A stretch of DNA of 52,921 nt from Gammaproteobacteria bacterium. Its GTDB lineage: Bacteria > Pseudomonadota > Gammaproteobacteria > Steroidobacterales > Steroidobacteraceae. Shown one piece after another: positions 41,376 to 52,921 of this stretch. The notes below the pieces were generated by a model. It did no database searches. It saw only the letters and a list, made by a program, of their open reading frames with translations, and was not told the origin of the DNA. The stretch is from contig JASHPX010000044.1 of the NCBI GenBank assembly GCA_030037905.1, positions 1 to 52,921 on the forward strand, read 5' to 3'. The first letter of the stretch is position 1. The number at the start of each line of letters is the position of its first letter. Both the position numbers and the translations under genes were made by a program.

Positions 41376-41663
41376 TCATGACGCGTGGGCTTCAAAGCCG
41401 GCAGCCCGCACCGCGGCGAGCAGCGCCTGTACCGGGCTGCTGGTGCGCACGCTTGCGTGTCCGCTCGCCAGATCGACGCGCGCATCCACTACCCCAGGCA
41501 CCTGTTTGAGCACGCGCGTCACCGTAGCGGCGCACCCGTCGCAGACCATGCCGGTCACCGCCAGCTCGATGGCGACAGCCTCACCAGGCTGAGCCGCATT
41601 CGGCCGAGCCGCACTCGGCTGGGAAGCATTCGGTTGGGACGCATTCGATCTGGACGCAGTCAT
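41376..41663 (-). CDS. heavy-metal-associated (CopZ-like) protein with repetitive N-terminus
   Basis: [37 protein letters not shown] preceded by [26 protein letters not shown]. Confidence 0.85.
   Translation of the reverse strand: MTASRSNASQPNASQPSAARPNAAQPGEAVAIELAVTGMVCDGCAATVTRVLKQVPGVVDARVDLASGHASVRTSSPVQALLAAVRAAGFEAHAS
41587..41646 (-). repeat. 15 bp tandem repeat (4 units) in the CopZ-like gene
   Basis: ggctgagccgcattc/ggccgagccgcactc/ggctgggaagcattc/ggttgggacgcattc. Confidence 0.85.
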
Positions 41664-41733
41664 GGCGACTTCCTCGCAGGCGCGCGTGGGCCAGACCCAC
41701 GCTATATCCATATAGGGCCGCGGTCCGGCCGGG

Positions 41734-42774
41734 TCAAGTCGCGGCCTTGCGCGAGCGAATCAGCTGCTCGAGCTCGGGCACCACCTGGAACAGATCAGCC
41801 ACCAGGCCGATATCTGCGACCTCGAATATCGGCGCTTCCGAGTCCTTATTGATCGCCACGATCGTGCGCGCATCCTTGATGCCCGTCAGGTGCTGGATCG
41901 CTCCAGAGATACCCAGGGCGATGTACAGCTCGGGTGCGATGATCTTGCCGGTCTGACCCACCTGCAGATCATTCGGCACATAGCCGGCATCCACGGCCGC
42001 ACGCGAGGCCCCCACGGCAGCCCCGAGCGCATCGGCGAGCCGATACACGAGCTTGAAATTCTCGGCGCTGCCGAGCGCGCGGCCTCCGGAGACCACGCGC
42101 GCCGCGGTCTGCAGGTCCGGGCGCCCGGTGCTGGGTGCCGAGCGGGTGACGAAGCGTGTGTGCGAGGGCAGCGCGACCTGCAGCTGCGCCGCCTCGATCG
42201 CCGCCGAGCCGCCCGTCGCAGCAGCCTGGAAGGAGGCGGTGCGCACCGTCGCTACCACATGACGCTGTGCCGGCGCTTCGACGGTCACGAGCACATTGCT
42301 CGCGTAGATGGGTCGCTGGAAGCGGTGAGGTGTCTGCACGGCCATGATGTCGCTGATCTGGCCGACGCCCAGCAGCGCCGCGACACGTGGCATGAGATCC
42401 TTGCCGAACGTCGTGGACGGCCCGAGCAGATGCGTATAGTTGCCAGCCAGCGCCACGAGCTGCGGCGCCCACAGCGCCGCGAGCGGCTCGGCATTCTCGC
42501 TGCGCTCGAGCGTGATCACGCGCCGCACACCGGTCAGTGCCGCGGCAGCGCTTGCCACTTGCGTCACGTTCGCACCGAGGACGGCCACGTCGACGCCCGT
42601 CGCGACCGCAGCCGCAGCCGTCGCACCTGCAGTCGCAGCCGCAGCCGCAGCCGCAGCGCTGACAGCGCCGGCGGCATCTGCGCTCAGAATCGCCTGCGCG
42701 CAGGTCACGCATTTGGCGGTGCTCGGATTGAGCCGCCCGCCGGCGTGCTCGGCCACGATCAGCACGGCACTCAC
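41734..42774 (-). CDS. etfA: electron transfer flavoprotein alpha subunit
   Basis: [26 protein letters not shown]...[72 protein letters not shown]. Confidence 0.95.
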   Translation of the reverse strand: MSAVLIVAEHAGGRLNPSTAKCVTCAQAILSADAAGAVSAAAAAAAATAGATAAAAVATGVDVAVLGANVTQVASAAAALTGVRRVITLERSENAEPLAALWAPQLVALAGNYTHLLGPSTTFGKDLMPRVAALLGVGQISDIMAVQTPHRFQRPIYASNVLVTVEAPAQRHVVATVRTASFQAAATGGSAAIEAAQLQVALPSHTRFVTRSAPSTGRPDLQTAARVVSGGRALGSAENFKLVYRLADALGAAVGASRAAVDAGYVPNDLQVGQTGKIIAPELYIALGISGAIQHLTGIKDARTIVAINKDSEAPIFEVADIGLVADLFQVVPELEQLIRSRKAAT

Positions 42775-43526
42775 AGCACACCTCGCTGCTCGAGCGCGTC
42801 CAGCAGCTCCGCCGCGCTGTTGACGCGCACACCGCGTGCGCGCTGCGGCGGAGGCTCATACCTGAGCACACGCGCCGCGCTGGCGACATCGGTGACGCCC
42901 AGCTCCTCCGGCGTGACGGTATCCAGCGGTTTCTTCCGCGCCTTGGTGATCTCGGGCAAACGCACATAGCGCGGCTGGTTCAGCCGCAGGTCCGTGGTGA
43001 TCACCGCCGGCAGATCCACCTCGAGAGTTTCGAGTCCGGCGTCCACCTCGCGCGTGACGCGCGCGCGTGTCCCCTCGAGCTCCACTTTCGAGGCGAAGGT
43101 CGCCTGGGGACGATCCCACAGCGCCGCGAGCATCTGTCCGGTCTGTCCATTGTCATCGTCGATGGCCTGCTTGCCGAGGATCACCAGCTGTGGTTGATGC
43201 CGTTGTGCGAGCGCCAGCAGCACGCGCGCGACGGTGAGCGGCTCGAGCGGCTGCGCCGCCTGCACCAGCACCGCCCGATCCGCGCCCATCGCCAGCGCGG
43301 TGCGCAGCTGCTGCTGCACATCGGCCGGCCCGATGCTCGCGACGATCACCTCGCCGGCCAGACCGCGCTCCCGGATGCGCAGCGCCTCCTCGACGGCGAT
43401 CTCGTCGAAGGGATTGATGCTCATCTTGACCCCGTCGGTCACGACGCCCGAGCCATCCGGCTTGACGCGCACGTGCACGCTGTAATCGATGACGCGCTTG
43501 ATGGGGACGAGAATGCTGTTGCTCAT
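42771..43526 (-). CDS. etfB: electron transfer flavoprotein beta subunit
   Basis: [23 protein letters not shown]...[20 protein letters not shown]...[28 protein letters not shown]. Confidence 0.95.
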   Translation of the reverse strand: MSNSILVPIKRVIDYSVHVRVKPDGSGVVTDGVKMSINPFDEIAVEEALRIRERGLAGEVIVASIGPADVQQQLRTALAMGADRAVLVQAAQPLEPLTVARVLLALAQRHQPQLVILGKQAIDDDNGQTGQMLAALWDRPQATFASKVELEGTRARVTREVDAGLETLEVDLPAVITTDLRLNQPRYVRLPEITKARKKPLDTVTPEELGVTDVASAARVLRYEPPPQRARGVRVNSAAELLDALEQRGVL

Positions 43527-44950
43527 GCCAGTACCAGCGCTGCCATCAGCTCACTGACCGGCAGAGCCTCGAGGCGCTGCCGGTCAGTGAACAGTGCGAT
43601 GATGCGCCCGGCCTGCTCATTGCCGAAGTGCCCGCGAACCCCCGCGGCAAATTTCTGCTGCAGCAGCGGCAGCGCCTCGGCGCGTCGCAGACGATGGCCG
43701 ATGGGGTAGTCCACCGCTACGCGCTCGGTGCAAGTGCCGTCGCCGAAGAATACCTGCACGGCGTTGCCGATATAGCGCCTGGACGGATCGTAATAGTCGC
43801 GCGTGAAGCCCGCGTTCTCGCGTACGCGCATGCGCTCGCGCAGCGCATCGATACGCGGGTCGGCGGCGACCTCGCGCTCGTAGTCGGCGGCGCTCAGCCG
43901 CCCGAAGATCAGCGGCACGGCGATCATGTACTGCAGGCAGTGATCGCGGTCGGCAGGATTGGCGAGCGGACCGGTCTTGTTGATGATGCGCATGCCGGCC
44001 TGCTGAGTCTCGACGGCGACGTGATCGATCGCCTCGAGTCGCGCGGCCACCTGCGGGTGCAGCTGCATCGCAGCCTCGACCGCAGTCTGTGCGTGGAATT
44101 CCGCCGGATAGGAGACCTTGAACAGCACGTTCTCCATGACATAGCAGCCGAAGGGCTGCGGCAGCGAGAATGCGCGGCCGCGGTTGAGCGCATCGTAGAA
44201 GCCCCACGTGGGCGCCGACAGTGCCGTGGGGTATCCCATCTCCGAGCGCAGCGCGAGCAGCGCCTGCCACACCCCGCGCGCCGTGGCGTCGCCCGCCGCC
44301 CAGCTCTTGCGCGAACCGGTGTTGGGCGCATGACGGTAGGTACGCAACGTCCCGCCATCGACCCATGCATTGGAAACGGCATTGATGACTTGCTCGCGCG
44401 TGCCACCCATCTGCGCGGTGACCACCGCGGTGGTGGCGACGCGCACCAGCAGCACGTGGTCCAGACCGACGCTGTTGAAGCTGTTCTGCAGCGCCAGCAC
44501 TCCCTGGATCTCATGCGCGCGGATCATCGAGCGCAGCACCTGGCGCACCGTGACCGGTTTGCGCGCCTCCAGCTCCGCGGCGCGCGACAGGTAGTCTGCA
44601 GCCGCGAGGATGCCGCCCAGATTATCGGACGGATGGCCCCACTCGGCGGCGAGCCAGGCATCGTTGAAGTCGAGCCAGCGGTTCATCGAGCCGATGTTGA
44701 ACGCCGCGGTCACCGGATCGAGCTCGTAGCCCGTGCCCGGCACGCGCGCCCCGCCGCGCACCAGCCCCGCGGGCACCACCGGTCCGAGCAGCCGCGTACA
44801 GGCCGGATAACGTAACGCCTGCAGGCCGCAGCCGAGCGTATCCATGAAGCAGTAGTAGGCGGTCTGCCAGGCGAGCTCGCTCGGCTCGGCGTCCCCGACC
44901 GCGAAATCGGCAATTGCGCTGATGACCTCGTCCACGGATTGGGGAGTCAT
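43523..44950 (-). CDS. prpD: MmgE/PrpD family 2-methylcitrate dehydratase
   Basis: [28 protein letters not shown]...[43 protein letters not shown]; adjacent to prpC and prpB. Confidence 0.9.
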   Translation of the reverse strand: MTPQSVDEVISAIADFAVGDAEPSELAWQTAYYCFMDTLGCGLQALRYPACTRLLGPVVPAGLVRGGARVPGTGYELDPVTAAFNIGSMNRWLDFNDAWLAAEWGHPSDNLGGILAAADYLSRAAELEARKPVTVRQVLRSMIRAHEIQGVLALQNSFNSVGLDHVLLVRVATTAVVTAQMGGTREQVINAVSNAWVDGGTLRTYRHAPNTGSRKSWAAGDATARGVWQALLALRSEMGYPTALSAPTWGFYDALNRGRAFSLPQPFGCYVMENVLFKVSYPAEFHAQTAVEAAMQLHPQVAARLEAIDHVAVETQQAGMRIINKTGPLANPADRDHCLQYMIAVPLIFGRLSAADYEREVAADPRIDALRERMRVRENAGFTRDYYDPSRRYIGNAVQVFFGDGTCTERVAVDYPIGHRLRRAEALPLLQQKFAAGVRGHFGNEQAGRIIALFTDRQRLEALPVSELMAALVLA

Positions 44951-44988
44951 TGACGGCAGCTCCGTGGCAGGCAGGGTCGCCGCGGCCG

Positions 44989-46116
44989 CTAGGCTCGCTC
45001 TTGCAGCGGGACGAAGGCGCGCGGTTGTGGCCCCGTGTAATTGGCGGTCGGGCGGATGATCTTGCCATCCAGACGCTGTTCGATCACGTGCGCCGACCAG
45101 CCGCTGGTGCGCGCCACCGCGAACAGGGGTGTGAACATCGCAGTGGGCACGCCCATGCGGTGATAGGCGACCGCCGAGTACCAGTCCAGGTTCGGAAACA
45201 GATTGCGTGTCGCCTTCATGAGCTGCTCGATGCGCTCGGCGATCGCGTAGAGCTGCATCTCACCGGCAGCCTCCGACAGCGAGCGTGCCACGCGCTGGAT
45301 GACCTCGCTACGCGGATCGGTGACGGTGTAGACCGGATGGCCGAATCCCATGATGACCTCGCGCGCCTCGAGGCGACGGCGAATGTCCGCCTCAGCGGCC
45401 TGCGGCGAGTCGTAGCGGCTCTGGATCTCGAAGGCAACCTCGTTCGCGCCGCCGTGCTTGGGGCCGCGCAGCGCCCCGATCGCCCCCACGATGCAGGAAT
45501 ACAGATCCGAGCCCGTGCCGGCGATCACGCGCGCAGTGAAAGTCGAAGCGTTGAGCTCGTGTTCGGCGTACAAATTCAGCGAGGTGTGCATGGCGCGCGT
45601 CCAGGCCGCGGGGGCCGGCCGGCCATGCAGCAGATGCAGGAAATGCGCGGCAACCGAATCATCATCGGTCTGCACCTCGATGCGCCGTCTGTCGCGACTG
45701 AAGTGGTACCAGTAACACAGCATCGAGGGTAGCGCCGCGAGCAGTCGGTCGGCGAGCGCACGCGCGGGCTCGGCGGCATGGGCGGGCTCTTCACCCTCCA
45801 GGCAACCGAGCGCCGATACGCCGGTACGCAGCACGTCCATGGGATGAGTCGCGGCCGGCAGCAGCTCGAGCGCGGCACGCAGCGGCGCCGGCAGCGCGCG
45901 GCCGCGCCTCAGGCGCTGTTTGTAATCGGCCAGCTCGTCGGCGTTGGGCCAGCGCTCGTGGATCAGCAGATGCGCGACTTCCTCGAACTCGCAGCGTTCG
46001 GCGATCTCCAGGATGTCGTAGCCGCGGTAGTGCAGATCGTTACCCGCCAGCCCCACGGTACACAGCGCGGTGTTGCCGGCGACGACGCCCGAGAGCGCCA
46101 CGGACTTTTTCGGCAT
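44989..46116 (-). CDS. prpC: 2-methylcitrate synthase
   Basis: [37 protein letters not shown]...[17 protein letters not shown]. Confidence 0.92.
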   Translation of the reverse strand: MPKKSVALSGVVAGNTALCTVGLAGNDLHYRGYDILEIAERCEFEEVAHLLIHERWPNADELADYKQRLRRGRALPAPLRAALELLPAATHPMDVLRTGVSALGCLEGEEPAHAAEPARALADRLLAALPSMLCYWYHFSRDRRRIEVQTDDDSVAAHFLHLLHGRPAPAAWTRAMHTSLNLYAEHELNASTFTARVIAGTGSDLYSCIVGAIGALRGPKHGGANEVAFEIQSRYDSPQAAEADIRRRLEAREVIMGFGHPVYTVTDPRSEVIQRVARSLSEAAGEMQLYAIAERIEQLMKATRNLFPNLDWYSAVAYHRMGVPTAMFTPLFAVARTSGWSAHVIEQRLDGKIIRPTANYTGPQPRAFVPLQERA

Positions 46117-46119
46117 CGG

Positions 46120-47064
46120 CTAACGCTCCTTGCCCTCGGCGAACAGCCGATCGAGCCTCTGTTCGAAGGCCGGATAATCCAGGTAGCGATACAGCTCCTC
46201 GCGCGTCTGCATGTGATCGAGCATGGCGCGCTGACTGCCGTCGCGCCGGATCACGCGGTAGGTCTGCAGCGCCGCGGCGTTCATCGCCCGATAGGCCGAG
46301 CAGCAATACAGCACGATGTCCACGCCGTGAGCCCCGAGCTCGTCGCGTCCGAACAGCGGCGTGCGGCCAAACTCGGTGATGTTGGCGAGGATAGGCACCC
46401 GTAGCGCATCCTTGAAGCGCCGATAGTGCCCGAGCTCGGTCACGGCCTCGGGGAAAATCATGTCGGCGCCCGCCGCCACGCAGGCGGCCGCGCGCTCGAT
46501 GGCGCGCTCCAGGCCCTCGTTTGCCAGCGCGTCGGTGCGTGCCATGATGACGAACCCGGCGTCGGGACGCGCGTCCACCGCTGCCTTGATGCGGTCCACC
46601 ATCTCCTCGAGCGGCACGAGCTGCTTTCCCGGGCGATGGCCGCAGCGCTTGGCCTGCACCTGGTCCTCGAGATGCAGGCCGGCCGCGCCCGCCTTGGCGA
46701 TCGCGCGCACCGTGCGCGCGATGTTGAAGGCACCGCCCCAGCCGGTGTCTGCGTCCACCAGCAGCGGCAGCTCGCACGCGTCGGTGATGCGGCGTATGTC
46801 CGTCAGAACATCCTCGAGCGTACTGATGCCGAGGTCCGGCACTCCGAGGGAGTTGGCCGCGACACCACCTCCGGACAGGTATAGCGCACGAAAGCCGGTG
46901 GCGGCAGCCAGGCGCGCCGCGTAGGCATTGATCGCACCGACCATCTGCAGCGGCCGCTCGGCCGCGAGCGCCGCACGCAGATGCGCCCCTGCCGAGCGCT
47001 CGCGCGCGCCCTCGGACGGCGAAGCACGCGCACCCTCGGACGGCGAAACAGGCGGGGCGTTCAT
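46120..47064 (-). CDS. prpB: methylisocitrate lyase
   Basis: [49 protein letters not shown]...[15 protein letters not shown]. Confidence 0.93.
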   Translation of the reverse strand: MNAPPVSPSEGARASPSEGARERSAGAHLRAALAAERPLQMVGAINAYAARLAAATGFRALYLSGGGVAANSLGVPDLGISTLEDVLTDIRRITDACELPLLVDADTGWGGAFNIARTVRAIAKAGAAGLHLEDQVQAKRCGHRPGKQLVPLEEMVDRIKAAVDARPDAGFVIMARTDALANEGLERAIERAAACVAAGADMIFPEAVTELGHYRRFKDALRVPILANITEFGRTPLFGRDELGAHGVDIVLYCCSAYRAMNAAALQTYRVIRRDGSQRAMLDHMQTREELYRYLDYPAFEQRLDRLFAEGKER

Positions 47065-47074
47065 CGCTGAAACC

Positions 47075-47986
47075 CTACACCCCCGCGCTCTGCCGGGCCA
47101 GTGCGACGCGCGAGCGCGTCGGCCGCGAGAGCGCCTCGCAGATATAGCGATCGGCTCGCAACAGCGCGTCCAGCCGCACGCCGGTCTCGATCCCCAGACC
47201 GTCGAGCATGTACAGCAGGTCCTCGGTGGCGAGATTGCCCGAGGCGCCCGGCGCGTAGGGGCAGCCGCCCAGTCCCGCGACCGATGCGTCGAACACGGTC
47301 ACGCCCAGTTGCAGCGCCGCGTAGACATTGGCGAGCGCCTGACCATAGGTATCGTGGAAATGGCCGGCGAGCCGCTCCAGTGGCACGCGCCGCGCGCAGG
47401 CCTCGAGCATCGCCAGCGCAGCGCGCGCAGTACCCACTCCGATGGTATCGCCCAGAGAGATCTCGTAGCAGCCCAGATCGTGCAGTGCCCCGGCGACGTG
47501 CGCCACGGCCGCAGGCGCGACGGCGCCCTCGTAGGGGCAGCCGAGCGCACAGGACACGTAGCCGCGCACCGGCACGCCCGCACCCCTGGCGGCCTGCGTG
47601 ACCTGCTCGAAGCGCTGCAGACTCTCGGCGATCGAGCAGTGGATGTTTTTCTGCGAGAAGCTCTCCGAGGCCGCGCCGAACACCGCCACCTCCTGTGCTC
47701 CGGCAGCCAGCGCGGCCTCGAAGCCGGCAAGGTTCGGCGTCAGCACCGAGTAGCGCACCCCGGCACGCCGCGGTAGCGCGCGCAGCAGCGCCTCGTGGTC
47801 GGCCATCTGCGGCACCCGGCGCGCGGATACGAATGCAGTGGCCTCGATGCGCGTCAACCCCGCGGCGGCGAGTCGCGCGATCAGCTCGAGCTTCACGTCC
47901 GTGGGGACCGGTTGTGTCGCCGGCTCGTTCTGCAGCCCGTCGCGCGGTCCCACCTCCACGATCTGGACGCGCGCCGGTAAGCTCAT
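47075..47986 (-). CDS. hydroxymethylglutaryl-CoA lyase
   Basis: [48 protein letters not shown]...[32 protein letters not shown]. Confidence 0.94.
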   Translation of the reverse strand: MSLPARVQIVEVGPRDGLQNEPATQPVPTDVKLELIARLAAAGLTRIEATAFVSARRVPQMADHEALLRALPRRAGVRYSVLTPNLAGFEAALAAGAQEVAVFGAASESFSQKNIHCSIAESLQRFEQVTQAARGAGVPVRGYVSCALGCPYEGAVAPAAVAHVAGALHDLGCYEISLGDTIGVGTARAALAMLEACARRVPLERLAGHFHDTYGQALANVYAALQLGVTVFDASVAGLGGCPYAPGASGNLATEDLLYMLDGLGIETGVRLDALLRADRYICEALSRPTRSRVALARQSAGV

Positions 47987-48023
47987 CGCAGCCTCATCGA
48001 CGCCATCTTTGTGGCCGGTGCGT

Positions 48024-50111
48024 TCAAGGCTGCGGCTCGAAGTCGATCAGCAGCGTGCCTTCCTGCACCTGCGCGCCGACGGCCGCGCGATAGGCACGCA
48101 CGACACCATTGGCCGGCGCGCACAGGGTGTGCTCCATCTTCATCGCTTCCATGATCAACAATGGCGTGCCCTTCGCCACCGTCTGCCCGACGCCGGCGAG
48201 CGTCGCGATGATCCGCCCGGGCATGGGAGCGGCAAGGCTGCTGTCGGCGCCGCGTTCGCCCGCGACCACCTGCAGTGGATCGTGCCGGTGCATGCGGTAT
48301 TGATCCAGGCCGAGCCCGATGCGCAGCTCTGCCTCATCCTCGATGAGGCTCACGCGCACCGTCGTGTCGGCGAAGCGCACGGCGAATTCGTCAGTGCCGG
48401 CCGACAACAACGACGCGACGCCACGACGCTCGCCGATCGCGAGCCAGGTTTCCGACGGATGGTATTCGACCACGACCGGCAGGCGCGGCGTCCCCGGCGC
48501 ATCTGCGCTGGCCGCGGACGCTCGAGCGGCCATGGCACCCACCCGCTCGAACCACAGCGTGCGCGACCCGGTGGCGTTCAACCGCCAGCCATCTGCGCGC
48601 CCCCAGGGCGATGACGCCGCGTATGGCGATGACGCCGCCCATGGCGATGACGCCGCGTATCCGACCTCGCGCTCCCGCGCGAGCGTCCAGAGCGCGGCGG
48701 CCGCGAGCACCGCATCGGGCACGGCAGTGGCCGGCGCAGGCGGCTGGCCTGCCGGTGCCGCGCTCAGCCGCGGCAGCTCGCGCTCGATGAAGCCGGTGTC
48801 GATCCGCCCATCGCGTAGCTCGGGACTCGCGGCCAGGCGGCGCAGCAAGCCGAGATTGTTGCCGACGCCGACGATGCGCACCTCGCCGAGTGCGCTCTGC
48901 AGCGCCGCCACCGCTGCCGCGCGCGTGCCTGCATGCACGATGAGCTTGGCAAGCATGGGGTCGTAATCAATTCCCACGATGTCTCCAGCGCGCACGCCGG
49001 TTTCCAGCCGCAGCGCATGACTCGCGGGCGGAAGCTCGAAACGCCGCAGCCGGCCGCTCGCTGGCAGAAAACCCGCTTCTGGCTGCTCGGCATACAGCCG
49101 CGCCTCGATGGCGTGACCGGCGATGTGGATCTGCGTCTGCCTCAGCGGCAAGGGCTCACCCGCGGCGATGCGCAGCTGCCACTCGACCAGGTCCACGCCG
49201 CTGATCATCTCGGTCACTGCATGCTCGACCTGGATGCGCGTATTCATCTCGATGAAGTGGTGCCGGCCCGCCGCGTCCAGCAGAAACTCGACGGTACCGG
49301 CTCCGCGGTAGCCGACGGCGCGCGCCGCCTCGCAGGCCGCGCTGGTCAGAGCAGCGCGCTGCGCGGCGGACAGATGCGGTGCCGGGGCCTCCTCGAGCAC
49401 CTTCTGGTGACGGCGCTGCGCCGAGCAGTCGCGCTCATGGAGGTGCACCACCGTGCCCGCGGCATCGCCGAACACCTGTACTTCCACGTGCCGCGGCGCC
49501 GGCAGGAATTTCTCCAGCAGCACCCGCGCATCGCCAAAGGCGCCGCGCGCTTCCCGCTGGCAGGCCGCGAGCGTCGTGGCGAGCTCGGCGGCATCCGCCA
49601 CCATGCGCATGCCCTTGCCGCCGCCCCCGGCGACCGGCTTGATCAGCACCGGGTAGCCGATCTGCTCGGCCTGTGCAGCCAGAAACGCGCCGTCCTGTCG
49701 CTCGCCCTGGTAGCCCGGCAACACCGGGACCCCCGCGCGCAGCATCAGCTCGCGCGCGGTGGCCTTGGAGCTCATCGCGCGCATTGCCGCCACGGGCGGC
49801 CCGATGAACACCAGCCCCGCGGCCGCGGCGCGCTCGGCGAGCAGCGGGTTCTCGGCGAGAAATCCGTAGCCGGGGTGGATCGCCTGCGCGCCGCTCGCGC
49901 GCGCCGCTCCGATCACGCGCTCGATATCCAGATAGCTCTCACGCGCAGGGGGCGGGCCGAGGCGCCGCGCCTCGTCGGCCAGCCGCACGTGCAGTGCGCC
50001 GGCATCGGCATCCGAATACACCGCCACGCTCGCCACGCCCAGGCGCCGGCAGGTCGCGATGATGCGGCAGGCTATCTCGCCGCGGTTGGCGATCAGGATG
50101 CGCTCGAACAA
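48024..50111 (-). CDS. biotin-containing acyl-CoA carboxylase alpha subunit (methylcrotonyl-CoA carboxylase-like)
   Basis: TTG start; [25 protein letters not shown]...[10 protein letters not shown]...biotinyl motif [12 protein letters not shown]. Confidence 0.93.
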   Translation of the reverse strand: MFERILIANRGEIACRIIATCRRLGVASVAVYSDADAGALHVRLADEARRLGPPPARESYLDIERVIGAARASGAQAIHPGYGFLAENPLLAERAAAAGLVFIGPPVAAMRAMSSKATARELMLRAGVPVLPGYQGERQDGAFLAAQAEQIGYPVLIKPVAGGGGKGMRMVADAAELATTLAACQREARGAFGDARVLLEKFLPAPRHVEVQVFGDAAGTVVHLHERDCSAQRRHQKVLEEAPAPHLSAAQRAALTSAACEAARAVGYRGAGTVEFLLDAAGRHHFIEMNTRIQVEHAVTEMISGVDLVEWQLRIAAGEPLPLRQTQIHIAGHAIEARLYAEQPEAGFLPASGRLRRFELPPASHALRLETGVRAGDIVGIDYDPMLAKLIVHAGTRAAAVAALQSALGEVRIVGVGNNLGLLRRLAASPELRDGRIDTGFIERELPRLSAAPAGQPPAPATAVPDAVLAAAALWTLAREREVGYAASSPWAASSPYAASSPWGRADGWRLNATGSRTLWFERVGAMAARASAASADAPGTPRLPVVVEYHPSETWLAIGERRGVASLLSAGTDEFAVRFADTTVRVSLIEDEAELRIGLGLDQYRMHRHDPLQVVAGERGADSSLAAPMPGRIIATLAGVGQTVAKGTPLLIMEAMKMEHTLCAPANGVVRAYRAAVGAQVQEGTLLIDFEPQP
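48607..48660 (-). repeat. in-frame 18 bp tandem repeat (3 units) in the carboxylase alpha gene
   Basis: ggcgatgacgccgcgtat/ggcgatgacgccgcccat/ggcgatgacgccgcgtat; encodes [18 protein letters not shown]. Confidence 0.9.
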
Positions 50112-50148
50112 TCCACCGCTCCGCCGTGCCCCACCGCTGCGCCGCGTC

Positions 50149-50940
50149 CTAGGGCGCCCACGACGGCTTGCGCCGCGCGAAGAATGCCTCCATGCCCTCG
50201 CGCGCTTCTTCGCCGGCGCGGATGCTCGCGAGACTGCGCGCGGTCTCCTCGAGCCGCTCGAGCGCGTTTCCCTCCCCGCGCAGCTCCGCGAGCAGCCACT
50301 TGCAGTGCTCCTGCGCCTGCGGGCCGCCGAGCGCGAGGGCGGCGAGCATCGCCTGCAATCGCTCATCGAGCTGCTCGGGAGCAACCGTCTCCTGCACCAG
50401 CCCGAGCCGCTGCGCCTCCTGGGCGTCGAAACGTTCGCCGGTGAGGAAGCAGCGGTGCGCGGCGCGATCCCCGATCGCGGCCACTACGTAGGGAGCGATG
50501 GTCGAGGGGGTCAGCCCCAGCCGGGTCTCGGTCAGTCCAAACACGGCGTCGGTACTGGCCAGCGCGATGTCGCAGGCGGCGATCAGGCCGACACCGCCGC
50601 CGAGGGCCGCGCCATGCACGCGCGCAATCGTCGGCTTCGGGCACTGCGCGACGGCACGCAGCGTGAAGGCGAGCTGGCGCGCGTCCTGCAGGTTGTCCTC
50701 GAAGCTACCCGCCGCCCGGCCGCGCATCCACTGCAGATCTCCGCCCGCGCAGAAGCTCGCGCCGCGCCCACCGATGACGATGGCGCGCACCGCTTCCTCC
50801 TGCGACAGCGTATCGAGCGCATGGTGCAGCTCGGCGATGAGCTCCCCGTCCAGCGCGTTGTGTCGCTCGCGGCGGTTCAGCCAGAGCAGCGCGTAGCGCT
50901 CGCGGCGCTCGAGCTGCAGACAGTGATAGTCGTTGCTCAT
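50149..50940 (-). CDS. enoyl-CoA hydratase/isomerase (methylglutaconyl-CoA hydratase-like)
   Basis: ALLWLNRRERHNALDGELIAELHHAL...GASFCAGGDLQWMRGRA...HGAALGGGVGLIAACDIALAS. Confidence 0.92.
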   Translation of the reverse strand: MSNDYHCLQLERRERYALLWLNRRERHNALDGELIAELHHALDTLSQEEAVRAIVIGGRGASFCAGGDLQWMRGRAAGSFEDNLQDARQLAFTLRAVAQCPKPTIARVHGAALGGGVGLIAACDIALASTDAVFGLTETRLGLTPSTIAPYVVAAIGDRAAHRCFLTGERFDAQEAQRLGLVQETVAPEQLDERLQAMLAALALGGPQAQEHCKWLLAELRGEGNALERLEETARSLASIRAGEEAREGMEAFFARRKPSWAP

Positions 50941-50944
50941 GTGG

Positions 50945-52627
50945 TCACATCCTGAATATCCCGAAGCGGGTTTGCGACTCTGGAGCTTGCAGGGCGGCGT
51001 GCAGTCCGAGGCCGAGCACCCGACGCGTCTGCGCCGGATCGATGATGCCATCATCCCACAGGCGCGCAGTCGCATAGTACGGGTCGCTCTGCTGCTCGAA
51101 CTGCGCGCGAATCGGCCCGGCCATGCGTTGCTGCTCCTGCTCGGAAAATTCCTGCCCGTGGGCGGCGAGCGCCTCGCGGCGCACACTGGTGAGCACACCG
51201 GCCGCCTGCTCGCTGCCCATGACGGCGATGCGCGCATTCGGCCAGCTCCACAGGAAACGCGGCCCATAGGCGCGGCCACACATGCCGTAGTTGCCCGCCC
51301 CGAAGGAGCCGCCGATCAATACCGTGATCTTGGGCACCGCGCTGTCGGCCACGGCCGAGACCAGCTTGGCCCCGTCCTTGGCGATGCCGCCGTGCTCGTA
51401 GCGGCGACCGACCATGAAGCCGGCGATATTCTGCAGGAACAGCAGCGGGATGTTGCGCCGTGCGGCAAGCTGGATGAAGTGCGTGCCCTTGAGCGCGGAT
51501 TCGGAAAACAGAATGCCGTTGTTGGCCAATACGCCCACCGGGCAGCCGTACAGCTGCGCAAATCCCGTCACCAGCGTGGATCCATAGCGCGGTCGGAATT
51601 CCTCGAAGCGTGAGCCGTCCACCAGCCGGGCGATGACTTCGCGCACCTCGTAGGGTTTGCGCACGTCGCTCGGGATGATGCCGTAGAGCTCCTCGGGATC
51701 GTAGCGCGGCTCCTCCGCGGGCCCGAGCGCCGCCAATTGCGAAGGCGGCGAGGACGGCGAAGGCGGCGAGCACGGCGGGGGCGGCAGGCGCAGCGAGGGC
51801 GGCAGAGGCAGCTGCGCGACGATCGCGCGCAGAATGGCGATGGCGTGCGCATCGCTTTCGGCATAGTGATCACACAACCCGGAGATGCGCGTGTGCACAT
51901 CGGCGCCGCCGAGCTCCTCGGCGCTGACCACCTCGCCCGTCGCCGCCTGCACCAGCGGCGGACCGCCCAGGAAGATCGAACCGTTACCCTGCACGATGAC
52001 GCTCTCATCGGCCATGGCCGGCACATAGGCGCCGCCCGCGGTACAGGATCCCATCACGGCGGCGAGCTGCGCAATGCCACGCGCCGACAAGCGCGCCTGG
52101 TTGTAAAAGATCCTGCCGAAGTGCTCGCGGTCGGGAAACACCTCGTCCTGCATCGGCAGATATGCGCCGCCCGAATCGACCAGGTAGATGCACGGCAGGT
52201 GATTGTCGCCCGCGATCTCCTGAGCGCGCAGGTGTTTCTTCACCGTGAGCGGATAGTAGGTACCGCCCTTGACGGTTGCGTCATTCGCGACGATCACGCA
52301 TTCACGGCCCATGATGCGGCCGATGCCGGTGACGACGCCGGCGGCGTGCACCTCGTCGCCGTACAGACCGTGCGCGGCCAGTGGACTCAGTTCCAGGAAT
52401 GGGCTGCCGGGGTCCACCAGCAGGTCGATGCGCTCGCGCACCGGCAGCTTGCCGCGCGCGCGGTGTCGCTCGCGCGAAGCCTGAGGGCCGCCGGCGGCCG
52501 CCGCCGCCGTGCGTGCGCGCAACTCCTCCACCCGGGCACGCATCTCGCGCGCGTTGGCCGCGAACTGCGCGCCGTGTACATCGACGTCCGAGTGCAGCAC
52601 TGCAGGCATGTTCACCGTTCTGCTCAC
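50945..52627 (-). CDS. acyl-CoA carboxylase carboxyltransferase (methylcrotonyl-CoA carboxylase beta-like)
   Basis: [76 protein letters not shown]...[29 protein letters not shown]. Confidence 0.94.
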   Translation of the reverse strand: MSRTVNMPAVLHSDVDVHGAQFAANAREMRARVEELRARTAAAAAGGPQASRERHRARGKLPVRERIDLLVDPGSPFLELSPLAAHGLYGDEVHAAGVVTGIGRIMGRECVIVANDATVKGGTYYPLTVKKHLRAQEIAGDNHLPCIYLVDSGGAYLPMQDEVFPDREHFGRIFYNQARLSARGIAQLAAVMGSCTAGGAYVPAMADESVIVQGNGSIFLGGPPLVQAATGEVVSAEELGGADVHTRISGLCDHYAESDAHAIAILRAIVAQLPLPPSLRLPPPPCSPPSPSSPPSQLAALGPAEEPRYDPEELYGIIPSDVRKPYEVREVIARLVDGSRFEEFRPRYGSTLVTGFAQLYGCPVGVLANNGILFSESALKGTHFIQLAARRNIPLLFLQNIAGFMVGRRYEHGGIAKDGAKLVSAVADSAVPKITVLIGGSFGAGNYGMCGRAYGPRFLWSWPNARIAVMGSEQAAGVLTSVRREALAAHGQEFSEQEQQRMAGPIRAQFEQQSDPYYATARLWDDGIIDPAQTRRVLGLGLHAALQAPESQTRFGIFRM

Positions 52628-52702
52628 CCTCGGCGCTGCGGCGGCTGCAGCCGCGGCGCCCGCCGGCCATGCGAGTCGGCCACGCGCGCCGGACCGCCTG
52701 CC

Positions 52703-52921
52703 TCAGCGCACAGTCAAATAGCCGCCCGGCACACCGTGCTTGGAGAGTACCAGCTGCCACAGCTGGATCACGCGCGCGCGAAAGCCGCCCGCGCAGGACA
52801 GCAGATAGTACTTCCAGATCCGGTAGAAACGTTCTCCGTAGCGTGATGCGATCTGCGGCCAGTTGCCATCGAACTTATGAAACCACGCCATCAGCGTGTT
52901 GTCGTAGTTGGCACCGAAATT
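52703..52921 (-). CDS. cyclopropane-fatty-acyl-phospholipid synthase family, C-terminal part (runs off window)
   Basis: NFGANYDNTLMAWFHKFDGNWPQIASRYGERFYRIWKYYLLSCAGGFRARVIQLWQLVLSKHGVPGGYLTVR*. Confidence 0.85.
   Translation of the reverse strand, partial: NFGANYDNTLMAWFHKFDGNWPQIASRYGERFYRIWKYYLLSCAGGFRARVIQLWQLVLSKHGVPGGYLTVR

Noticed and set aside
43628-44815. 395 aa plus-strand ORF
   Set aside because: Antisense to prpD; shadow frame.
48933-50444. 503 aa plus-strand ORF
   Set aside because: Antisense to the carboxylase alpha gene; no recognisable domain.

Overview
GC-rich proteobacterial chromosome segment, mostly metabolic and housekeeping genes with a few accessory patches. Left to right: a complete IS1634-type IS at bases 1-2018 that truncates an acyltransferase-3 gene; a cobalt-type nitrile hydratase operon (alpha, beta, activator); a HicB/HicA-like pair whose toxin frame has no ATG/GTG/TTG start; tRNA-Thr(CGT); an Irr-like Fur regulator; ispH-lspA-ileS-ribF; a transglutaminase / circularly permuted ATP-grasp / alpha-E module plus glgP sitting between ribF and rpsT; obgE-rpmA-rplU and ispB; a sirtuin; an HpnB-like glycosyltransferase; an amidohydrolase fused to a tannase-like domain that has lost its nucleophile motif; tRNA-Pro(CGG); a direct-repeat-flanked MFS/TetR/SDR-scar/alcohol dehydrogenase cassette; a MazF/RHH toxin-antitoxin pair and an MGMFDE-type orphan protein; a lactate-type transporter and dehydrogenase; a secreted MsrB-like protein with its catalytic Cys replaced by Arg; a SYLF protein; a copper ATPase with a HMA protein; and an ~11 kb one-strand operon combining leucine catabolism, methylcitrate cycle and ETF genes. 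The most unusual signals are the pseudoenzymes (tannase-like domain, MsrB-like protein), the start-less hicA, the SDR deletion scar inside a direct-repeat-flanked cassette, and pervasive 10-24 bp tandem duplications located in frame in genes and over stop codons. All calls come from reading motifs in the sequence and translations; no database search was run.
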